From Atrina japonica (Eukaryota; Mollusca; Bivalvia; Pterioida; Pinnidae), in assembly GCA_030159075.1 (NCBI GenBank), contig BROG01000002.1, positions 4,557,501 through 4,621,500 of the forward strand: a DNA stretch of 64,000 nt, written 5' to 3'. The position numbers and the translations under genes are program-made. The notes beneath the pieces were generated by a model, which was not told where the DNA came from, searched no databases, and saw only the letters and a program-made list of their open reading frames with translations. Of this stretch, positions 51,501 to 63,500 are shown piece by piece (positions within the stretch are counted from its first letter, which is position 1; each line of letters begins with the position of its first letter).

Positions 51501-54500
51501 AGTCTACATCACAAGGACTACTACTGATATATTTACTTTTTACAACACTTGATGGACTACCAGAAATGCTCGCTGTTTTATCCTCCAAATTTCCACCTAT
51601 ACTTTGTAGATTTGTATTTGCTGTAAACTTTTGCTGGATTCCAGTCCCACCAATGGCGGCTGATTTCACCACATCATGTGGATTATTCGTTGTTTTGGGG
51701 CTACCAGAGACAGACTCTGTTCTCTTCTCAGATTCATTACCTGAACTCTGTATATGTGTATTAGGATTAGCTACAAACTGTTCAGGAATTCTTATGTTAC
51801 CCATCATGGGAGCCATATTCATCACACTTGGATCCGACTTGCTACTAGACACAAACCACTGAAGTATCAATGTCTGTTCTAAAGCAACAGCATTTAAAAG
51901 CTTTGGATCAGAGGCAATTTGGGGATACACTTGTTTTATTTGAGCAACAACTGCATCATAAAGTCTTGGGTCAATGGGCTGTTCTGAAAAATTACCCAGT
52001 TTCTTATCAAGTATACCTGGTCCCTGAAGTTGCTGGCTTTTTAAAGCTTCCATTTGTCCAAGCATAATTGCTTGCGTTTCATTGGCCGGAGTGGACATTT
52101 CTGGTGGAATACAAGTGCTATTGGTATGCTTTTGTTCACTTGTATTCTCCAGCATACCCGATCCATGAGATTGCTGTTGTCTTATCGAATCCACTGGTCC
52201 TAGGTTTGCCCCACTGACAGGAGTGGAAAGAGCTGGTGGAATACTAGTGTTATTGATATGCTTTTGCCCACCTGAATTGTCAGGAATAGCGGAACCTGAT
52301 CCGTAAGTTTGTAGGTTTGTTAAAGAATCCACTGGTTCTAGGTTTGCCCCACTGACAGGAGTGGAAAGAGCTGGTGGAATACTAGTGTAATTGATATGCT
52401 TTTGCCCACCCGAATTGTCAGGAATAACGGTACCTGATCCGCAAGTTTTTAGGTTTGTTAAAGAATCCATTGTTCCTAGAAGATTTGCCCCTCTAACAGG
52501 AGTGGAAAGAGCTGATGGAATATTAGTGTTATCAATATGCTGTTTCCCACCTGAACTGTCAGAAATACCAATACCTGATCCATGAGTTTGTTGGTTTGTT
52601 AAAGAATCCATTGGTCCTAGAAGATTTGTCCCACTGACAGGACTGGGAATAGCTGGGGGAAGGACTGTGTCACCTTTTATGCTACACTGGGACACATTGT
52701 CACAATATTTGACTCTATATTTTGAAGGACTCTCATTTAAATCCTTGCTATTGTCTAGTGGGAACTGTTTGGACTCTTGTACATCAGATTTGTTGTTCTG
52801 TTCTAGACTATGATGACAATCATAGCATTGAGAAGAATCACAGACAGCCTGTGGCTTATTTACTGACGTTAATATTTTTCCTTTTTCATAATCACATTTA
52901 TCTTGCATGCCATCTGCCATTCTGGTTGTGATATTTAACGGTCTTAATGAAGTGTCTGTTGATCTAGTGTCTGTACTTTTGATACTAGCTCTAGCTTCAG
53001 GTGACAGGCTTTTCCTAGAAATCTTTTCAAACTTAGTAACTGGATCAAGCACCTGTGAATAAAATCAAAATTGGTTAAGTGATACATCTCATGCTAAAAA
53101 TATAACAAAAACAGGTCACTGATGGCAGCTTTGCATTTCAGATACTGACTTTTTGACCAAGAACTAGGTCAAATAACAAAGTCTGAAAAGACCTCAAAAA
53201 CGCATCAAAAATTCATATTCTGATTTCTATGAAAAATACAAACTTGAATCATACATTCATGTATATCACTCAGAAACAATCTGTTTTTCAATTCATGTAG
53301 CAGTTCTGGAGAAGAAGATTTTTAAAGAGGGGTACCTAATGTGACCTATTTTAACAAATCTATAAATAAAGATATGAAATACTGATACAGGATGTGTAAT
53401 AATTGTACCGTAATATGTACATTCTGGTAATGATTACAAGTAATGATACAGAAAGAGAGCATACATATTTACTGTTAATACGGTTTTATTCACAAAAATT
53501 TTAACTATGCATAATTTCAAGACAGCTCCTGCTCACAAAAGTATAAAAACAGATGGTCACGAAGGCAGACCAGGGAGTGAAATTGGCTGCAGGATCAGCT
53601 GGGCCCCTAGAACAAAATATTTAGGGGCCCAGGTTGAAATTCAGGGGCCCAGCTATTTCTTCAGATGCTTCGTACAAAAAAAATAAAAATAAAAATAAAC
53701 CAAATTTCTCAACTTAATTCAAACTCAATTCTCTTTCTATATAGCTTTTAACATGTTGCATGCAATAATGAATATGTCTCTTACATGTACCAACCATTGA
53801 CAATTTCCCATCCATTTTGTCGAGGAGTGGTTCTTTTTAATTTTATTGGTACACTTTGGAGTATTCTATGGCTAATCTCTTGCTGGGTTTTCAGCAATGT
53901 AACACCACATGACAAAGACTTACGAGTCCAAGGAATGGTTACAAGTCAAATCCCACCCCCACTTTGGAAACATGTAAATCAGCACTTAATGTAGTTAAAT
54001 AGGCACCTGGAAATATTTGTTTCAACAATTGGAAATATCTATCAAGGTAATGAAATGGTATCAAAAAATGTTTATCTCAGAAGATAAGATTCATTTTCAA
54101 AAATAATTTATGTGTATAATATGCTTTCTTGATAATTATATCACAAATTCACGTCACTGTTGACACTAAGAAAAACATACATCTCCAAATTATCTGTTTT
54201 AATTTAAACGTGCTATTTGCTATCAAAACATTGTTTTGACCAAGCAGTCATTCGAAAGGATTCAAAGAGGGGCTAATGGTTGCATAATTAAGGCGATAAT
54301 TATGAGATCCCACCAGATAATGTTGAACGGGTGAAAATACCTATCGATTAGGCCCAAGTGCCAATATCAAAATAATTTGCAAGCAACTGCCGAAAATGCA
54401 GTTATTAAAGAAACAAGTGCTGAAATCTTTAGGTGTCGATGTGCATGAACTAAGTGCAGATTTCACCATGTGCAGACCTAACTAGGATTCAAAGAAATCA

Positions 54501-57500
54501 CGAAACTTTCTTGTAAGTTGACCACCTTGTCAACATGTACACACCGTGGTATTATTTGTGTATAAGTAATACGCTTGAACATAACATTTTGACACGTAAA
54601 GCATTTAAACATCTCACAGACCCAGATTTACATAACAAAACTGATGCGGACTAGACGGAAAGAGAAGAGAAAAACGGACATTTACAGATACGGTCGTACT
54701 CGCCATCTGGGCAATCAGCGGTGCAAATTTCGATCGCCCAGTCATAAAAATGGTCACAAATGTGACTGGGCGAGTGCTAATTTTACTCCCTTCAGACCAT
54801 ATAGCTCGCCTGTTTTATGCTTTTATAATTTGGGTCAAAATTAGGCCACAGCAACGAGAATCTCCCTGCATTGTTGAGTAATGACCCTAGACAATGTGCA
54901 TGTGAAGTTTCATGGCTGTAGCTCCAGTACTTTGGACTCAAACAAAAAGCTTAACACAGAAAAAAGCTGATGACGAAGCAGTGACAGCAATACCTCTTCT
55001 GTTCTTTGAACAGGCGAGCTGAAAATGATCACGTAATGGAGTATGATGACGTATGATGAAGTATGACGAAATCGGCATACGAAATCGCAAAAATATTATT
55101 TTGTGAATAAATTTAGAACATGTTTATCCCGACAATAAAGTGGAATAAAGAAGAATACTTCACTTAAATGGAGATGTCACCAGCTTTAGGTGAAGTGTTA
55201 CAACTTTGGCCTGTGCTATGGGCTGGCACCAATGTAGTGAGGTTCCTTTTACATGTCGTGCCCTCCCCGACATTGGACCTCAGTTTTAAGTCTCATCTGA
55301 AAGACTGATGACTTTCACTTGGTATGCCGAGCATTTGGCAAAGGAAGAGTCAATTCCACTTTAAATGTCTGGTCCCAGAAATATAACCCAGGACCTTCTG
55401 CTTCCGAGTTGAATGGTCTACCACTAGACCACCACAAGTGGTTACTCTTAAAGAATCTTTGATAAAAAAAATGACCCTCATTTCTAATTAAGGAGGCGGT
55501 CCATTGGATCCCTAAATGACAATTTCTAAGGAAATCCTGCTATAATGACAGCGTGTACTACAATGATGGATTCTGCAGTGCCAGAATGTCTCTACAATTT
55601 TTCACAGTCAATTTATAGATCTATAATTTACTTGCCTCAGTGCTAAGTACAACACTCTCAGATGAAGTTCTACTTTTTCTGTTTACCATGCTGGTCACAT
55701 CATCCTGATGTGGTACAATGCAACTGTTACCATAAGGTGAAGAATTTCTGTATCCAGACTTCTGCATTAGTGGATTCCTATGGGGTGGTGAAATGCTGGT
55801 AATTTTATCTCTATTGTCATTAGTTCCCTGCAATAATGGAAACATACAATATATTATGAATTGGGAATTGTAGCAACATTTTACTGAAATAGAAAAATCT
55901 AAAAATACACAAAACTGTATGCAAATACAAGAATGTCTTCATATTTATTGTTATTTCAATTCAATTCAGAAATTTTGTCTGCAAACTGGGAATAAATGCA
56001 TTTATTTGCATTTGGAAGGGACTAATTATTGTAAGAAATTTAGGGCAATAAGCATTCTGAGAGTACAGATAAATAACTACATGTCCCCTTCCTGTGAAAC
56101 CATTACTAAATGCATAGTGATCAATTACAAAACTCTTTACCAAAACCTTAATCAGGTGTACTGACAGATAAACACAAAACCTATAGTCCTACCCAATCCG
56201 TCTCATCAGAAAGGGACAAGCAATATATTTCGCTGAATGTATTTAGCAACAAATATAATTATTTACAAATTTCTGCACCTCTAAATCTCTACCATATATA
56301 CTGGGTGTAATTAAATTTCAGAGTGTGTAAACTGGAAGTTTCAACTTCTAAACTTTATCACAAAAGTTACTTCTTCATTTTTTTTCCACATTGATGATAA
56401 AACTTTTGTATTCTCGCTCACATTTCAGTCTGTGTCTAATATATTTTTAAATACTTTAATCAATACATAACCTTCTCCACATCTAATTGCATGGAAATAC
56501 CAACATTTTGTCATTATGTCCCACTTTTACCATTTACAAAATACAGTAAATCCTGCTATAGCAACCACCTGTGTATAAAGACCATCTGGTCACAGAGACT
56601 GTTTTTTTGCTGTCCCCAACAGTACCATTTGTGTACAAATCAACCTCTATATAAAGACCAACTCCCTATAAAGACCAGTCTTTTTGTGTTCCTAATGAGG
56701 TTGTTATATACAAGTATCACTGTAATAACTTACCAGTGTAATTTGTTCGGTATCAGCTGCTAAGGTACAAGAACCAATGAAAGTATCTGTCAGATTGAAA
56801 TTTGGAACTGTTGTCAGAAATTCTCCATTGTTCAGTTTTCTGTCCAAAGACATCACACTCTCCTTTAATACAAAACAAGAGTTATAATAACCGATTCACT
56901 CCTAAAAGCCACATTCCGGGGAGTAATGTTCATATATAAACTTTTCTGGACTCTCTTAATGTATATTCGTATGAACTTTCGTCATACTTTCAAAGTCCTA
57001 TTCCAACTAATTAGTTAATTAATCATGAAAAACATATAACACATTGATCTATTTATAAACGGTAAGGTGTTGCCAGTCATGTGGTGACGCTCTACTGAGC
57101 GTATTCGTTTCACTGTCCAGGACAATCCAGACAAGTGGAACACTAATCAAATGCTCTGGAACACTGTCCTTGGTATGCAATTTAGCCATAAACTTACGTG
57201 AATTATGTAAATTTTATCAACATCTTTGAATAAACTACTTCCTGCCCTGGTACATTTGATTGTAACATGTTCTGATACTGTGCCGGAACAGTACTCTCAA
57301 GGTGAATGAAGCAAAACCTATATATCACTCGTTCACCTGGGTAAATTTAAGAATTCCTACGGAATCCCCATAATACCTCCATTAATACATTGAATTTTTT
57401 GAATTTTATTTCATTTGTGTCAGTTAGGAGTGGTTTTCTAATGAAAATGTCCAAAATTACAATAAAGTCCAGAAAATTACAGTAATGGTCCCGGAATAAG

Positions 57501-60500
57501 ACTTAAAGACACATTTGGACTGGCCTAAGTCATTGATTTACAGAAGAGTATATTGTTTTTCAGGAGTTAACGAGTATACTAGAAGAATAATTTTGAGCTA
57601 CAAGAGTCCTCACATCTTGATATAGGAATGGGTTCAGGGCCACTCCCGTTAAATCTGGACAAGAAACCATTAATAGCGGTATGATTGAATTACAAAGCAT
57701 TGTGTTGTTTGTGTATGGTTGGTGTTTTTACACCACACAGTCACTCAACAATTTTTCAGTCATATGGTGGCAGCCAGTTATTAATGGTGGAGGAGAGAAA
57801 AGAGTTACATTATACTCTGGAAAGACCATCAGTCTTCCACAGTTAAACTAGCAAACTTTCTCACAAAGTCGCTCAACAATTTTTCAGTCATATGGTGGCA
57901 GCCAGTTTTTAATGGTGGAGGAGAGAACATAGTTACATTATACTCTGGAAAGACCATCAGTCTTCCACAGTTAAACTAGCAAACTTTCTCACAAAGTCAG
58001 CTTAGGTTCTATCGGGGCTTGAACCTGTGCTGACTAGAGGTTAGAGACTTCATGGTTCAAACCCAATGCTCTAACCACTTGGTCATAGAGGCCTCACAAA
58101 GCATTGTGCAGAGCTAATTGCAACACTTTTTTACATCAACAAATGGACTGGCAAACATCATCAATTCATAGACTGATATTTGCTTGACAATCTGGCCAAA
58201 TATTGGTACTACTTGGTAATGATTTAAGTATATTTAAATGCAGTAATGTAATTTTTTTGTTGCTGACTGCTTGCAGTGGTCTAGTGGTAGAGCATTCCAC
58301 TTACAAGCAGATGGGTCCAGGTTTGATTTCCCCTACCTGGTTATACAAAAGACTTGGTAGTGACTGTTCCATCACCAATTGCTCATATAAGACATATCAT
58401 GATAGTCCCAGGTCTCCTAAAACAGAGATAAGTGTAATGGTAGACATGGCACATAGAAGATCCTAACTGCATTGATGTCAGTCAATAGCACAGGTCAAAA
58501 TTTGTGTCTCTTTACAATGAGCATGATGAGCTGGTGAAATCTCAATATAAGTGAATAAATCTCTTACAAAGTTAATATCTTACTGGTATTGTTCTTCTGT
58601 TCCTCTCCAAGGCTCTGATTTTAGCATCAATAATGTCTTCAACTGACTTCTGATCATTCCTTCAAGAAGAAATAACAAAATGAATAGGAAGTACATAATG
58701 GACAGGAATAACAGGAACATTTGACTTTAACAATGTTAAGACTATTTTCAGACATCAAACCAGATGCCTATTGCAATGACCTTACATTCATGTAGTGTCA
58801 TCTGCTGTATGTATTAACAGGGATTTTCCTACCTCCTAAATTCTAGGTCCAGGGTTAAAAAATTAAAGAAATATATGACGCTTTAGCTAAAACATAAAAA
58901 CACAAAAACTTAATTTGAGACATTTGTTTGAAAATTTGAAATTCCAAATTTGGGGGGAAAACACAAGCCATTTATTTTTGCATTGAGAATGGGTCCTGTA
59001 ACTGAGCGCGAAAAAAAACAGCCTTTGAAAATCCCTGACTAAACAAATATTCTCAAAATTCTAGTGTTAGATTAACCTGAATAATCCAGTCATTATATTT
59101 TGCTCACTTCGATTACTACATTAACATCTGAATGCATACAAAAACAGAATGCTTCAACCAGAAGAAATTTTTACTGTCCCATATTGATGTCATAGTCATT
59201 ACATCAGAATTTTGAGATGTTGCATTGACTACTTTGCAACACTCGAGTTTTTTCAAATCACTGGTAAAAGAAAGCTGTGATTTATCATGAAATTACAACT
59301 GTAAACCAATCATTCATTTTCAGTATACAGTGAAACCTGTATGTAGGAGCCACCCAACGGACCAGAAAATATTGACCTTTATGTGCAGGTGACCCTTATA
59401 CACAGTTTCAATTTAGTTGAAGTATACAGTCAAGTGACTTGAAAAAAATGGCCTTTATAAACAGGTAATCCTTACATAGAGGTGGCCACTATAGCAGATT
59501 TTACTGTACGTTCAATATATTTCTTTGGTTTTTTTCAAACATTTATTTATCCTCGATTTATCCTCAAATTTTGAAATGGAAATCCAAACTTCGCAGAATC
59601 ATATATTGAATGTCTCTGATTGGTCACCTGATTCACAGGGCAGCTGAAGGATTTCTACTGCATAAAGCTCACTGGAGGGATTTTGACCAGAAGAGGGCAC
59701 TCTTATCATTCGAGTTAGTGTTAGATTAGAGAATGACAATGATCTTGTTGAACTCTCACCCCTTGACCTTATAATCAGCACAGATCATCATAACATCATA
59801 GCAAGCTCTCACAATAATGATAGGACTTTTCTATGGCTCTAGATCAACAGTAGACTGGTTTTCACATTGTCTTCAAAACTGAGTCATGGCAAACAAAACA
59901 AAACCAATGTATTCTCACTTTTTCCGAGGGATCAACAGAGGTACATCTCACTTATCCTGCATATTATGTAATTTTTTTTAAATAAAAACAACAAAAGTTT
60001 AAAACCACAAAAATAAATGATTTAACATTAATCTATTAGTGATCTATAATGATAAAAAAAGATAACTCACAGAACATCAAATGTGTTCAACCAAACATGC
60101 TTGTATTTCTTAAGGTGTTCCAACTGGCTGTTTATTTCATCTAGGCTAACCTTAGCACGTAAATGCAGCAACTCTCTCTGTTAGCAGAAAATATACATGA
60201 AAGCTAAGAGAATAAAATAAAATTTATATGCTGAACCAGGTTTTGGGAGGGTGACGGACTGTCAATAACTATGACAAAGATGAGGACAGTCAAAACATCA
60301 TGCTAAGATATTTGTTCATTGTTAAGAAGAAAAGATGTAAATATTGAACTGAAAGCTCTGAACATCACTTGTATATACCGGTATATAGAATTAAAGTTGT
60401 AGAATATTACAATAACTTCTTACAAAGTCAGGAAGTGGCAAAATGTATCAATTGTATTAATGAAATGAACTTGAGTACGGTATTGAGAATATATTTTTTA

Positions 60501-63500
60501 CCCGAGTATTAAGTAGTTTTATGTATATATCTTGTTTACCTGAGTGTTAAGTTATTTTATGTATATATCTTGTTTACCTAAGTGTTAAGTAGTTTTATGT
60601 ATGTATATCTTTTTACCTGAGTGTTATGTAGTTTTAAGTAAACTTTTTTACCTGAATGTCAAGTAGTTTTATGTATACCATAGTCGACCCATTAAGCACC
60701 CAGCGCCCCCCCTTCTTTTTACATACAATCGACAATCTTTGACAAGGGGATGTGGACCTGAAAACCATATGTAACAGTTTATCTGTAGCCCCCCTGGCAA
60801 CAGAGTTATGTTGATAGGTGTCCTCGTTAATAATTACTACAACTTTACCACTTTGCCTTATAAGAATTAACTGTTTTACATCAATTTTAATATTATTAAT
60901 ATTAATTGGTCCAATTATGCGCCCACCCCTTTTTCTTGATTTCTGTAGCACCCTGCGCACTTAATTGGTCGAATACAGTATATCTTTTTTACCTGAGTAT
61001 TAAGTGCTTTAATGTATATATCTTTTTTTACCTGAGTGTTAAGTAGTTCTATGCATATTTTTTTACCTGAGTGTTTAGTAGTTTTATGTATATATCTTTG
61101 CTTTCTTCCATCACAGTACCCTGGGTACAAGTTTGAGGTACTGCTGAAACACATGCTGATTTGCATGACTGTTCAGTTGTCGTTGCCATGGAAACCTTTT
61201 TGATTACAGGAATAGTAAGATCAGTATCTTCTAGTTCAAATGTCTCCATGGTGTTGACACACACGTCTCTTCTATCACATGACACCGTTTCAACAAACTG
61301 ATTGGTTTGCTTAGTTTGGCGAGTGTTTACGGCGGCATCAGTTAAAATGATACTGTTGGTTTGCACTGATGAATTTTTCGACATTTTGACACCAGTTCTA
61401 TGTGGCTTAACATGTAAAGATGGTTGAAATATTGATGCATCAGGCCTTATTGTTGAACTTTCCTCATGAGAATGCACTACTTGTACTGGCTGAGGGTGAA
61501 AGACAGGCGAGTTTGGATCCAGAGGCGATGATGTAATGAGTTCTACACCAGACACTACAGTATGCTTTGGACTTGGAACAAATTCTGGGCAAACAGGATT
61601 TAATTTGGTTTCTCTTGGATGTGACTGAAGACTCGAAAAGAGATTAGGATTGTTGTCATTTATGCCCAAATTTTGAGTTTCAGAGAATTCTTCCACATGT
61701 ATTTCTTCCTCTGTATTTTTATGATCTTCCTCTGTGTCATCAAATATCCCTACAGTTCTATCGCCGACAGAGTCTGTCACAGACAGTTTAGAAGATTCTA
61801 TCTTAAGGTCTTCCACTGATTCTGTTTTTTTATCTTCGCACATTCCATTAGTTGTATCTGCATCACATTCCATTATATAGTTCTCATCCCTAGTCATTTC
61901 GTTTTCAAGAGATTCTGTTATGAAATGTCTATGCTTTTCAGTTTCTTTATCCTCTTCAGATTCTGTTGTGTGCAGGTCACAAGATTTCACATTATCATCT
62001 TCTTTTCCCCAAGAGTACAGAGATTTTTTCATTGTTCCTTCTTTCAATGAAATTCTATCTTTCGAAGTAAGTTCTTCCGAGACTTGAGACATAATCACAG
62101 ATAACAGAGACTTGGCAAAATCATCTACCGTTTTCGCACTAAAATTTTTATGGACGTAAAATTCATCGTTTTTAATGGAAAAGAAATCTCCTTCACTAGG
62201 TGAACATGATTCATCATTTGATCTGCTTTCTTTTAAATATGGCACTTGATGATAATGATATGGCTTACTCTGAGACAAAGCGTGAAGAATTTGATTGCTT
62301 GAGATACCAGGTTCACAATTACTCTCACTACTTTCACTATAGACATTGGATGAACGATTTGAGCTAGTTTTAGACTTTTTCTCATTTAGTTCAATTAACA
62401 TCTCCCTATCTACACTGTTTGCAATCTCACAGCTAGATGCTTCATATTCCATATTCAATTTATCCTCTGGGTGCTGACAATGACCTTGACCTTTGGTCAC
62501 TTTACCTGGACATTGTATATGTATTCCATGACTACTAGCCTTCTTTTGAAATAAATCAATATTAGAATCCTCTTTCGTTTCAGTCCCATACTCCTTTATT
62601 TCTGGAGATGGAAGATCTTTAGATGTTGATTTCAAAATCTGTTCAGCTTTAGTACTGATCTCAATCCCATACTGAAATGCCTTTGCTTTGAATTTCTCTT
62701 CCAGTGTTTGACACTCTGACTTTCTTCTGATTTTTTCTGAAAATGTATGATGAAATGTTTCACAAAATTTATTTCTGATCTTTTGTTTTACTGGTGTATC
62801 ATGCCACACTCAACAATTCTTCAAATATGGTGGTGGCCAGTTTTTATTGGGGGAGAAGAGAAACCAACTTACAATGTACCAAGGGAGAGACTACTGGCTT
62901 TCCACAAGTAAACTGACAAATTTTCTCACAAAATCAGCTTTAGGTTCAGGTAGGGGCTCACACCAATTGCTGAACAGAGATGAACGAATTAATAGTTAAA
63001 AGCCACAAAGGCTCCTGTTTCACAAAAGCTAATTACTATACAGATATATTACAAATAGTCCTACAATAGCAAATTGATTAGGTACAACTAAAATACCATA
63101 CAAAAAAATCATCTTGTAGTAAAGCCAACATCATTTAAATACAGAGATGCCAACTTTAGATAATTGAAAAACAGAGATTTAATGCATGTGCCAAAGGCAC
63201 GAGCCTGCTAGGGGGTCCGGAGGCATGTTCCCCCAGAAAATTTTGAAAATTAGGTGCTCACAGAAACTTTCTCTAAATTAGTGTATATGCAATTTCTAAC
63301 CCATGAAAATATGACCCAGATTTTTGGGGGGAAAAATTAGAGAATTGAATAGGAAATCAGAGGTGCAGATTTTAACACAAAAACCGGAGAAATTCCACCC
63401 AAAACAGAGAGGTTGGCATCCCTGTAAATATATGGTGGAAATGTTGGCAATTTTAAACAAGTCAAAACATATTCATTACACTAGATCAGCTTTTATTAGA

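Noticed and set aside
50357..52931. Plus-strand ORFs of 60-124 codons across the large TTC3-like exon
   Set aside because: Antisense shadows of the minus-strand coding exon.
58264..58340. tRNA gene candidate (A-box and B-box present)
   Set aside because: It is the head of a SINE that recurs with the same body at 3391 and 55155, and it does not fold convincingly into an intact cloverleaf by eye.
59599..59781. Minus-strand ORF MLIIRSRGESSTRS... as an extra TTC3-like exon
   Set aside because: The exons on either side (60071 and 58659) already join in phase; no matching splice sites bound this ORF.
62737..62809. Met at 62809 as the start of a separate 586-residue protein
   Set aside because: The sequence upstream of 62736 is intron and SINE tail. 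A good acceptor at 62737-62739 and an in-phase microexon at 63951 show it is an internal exon.
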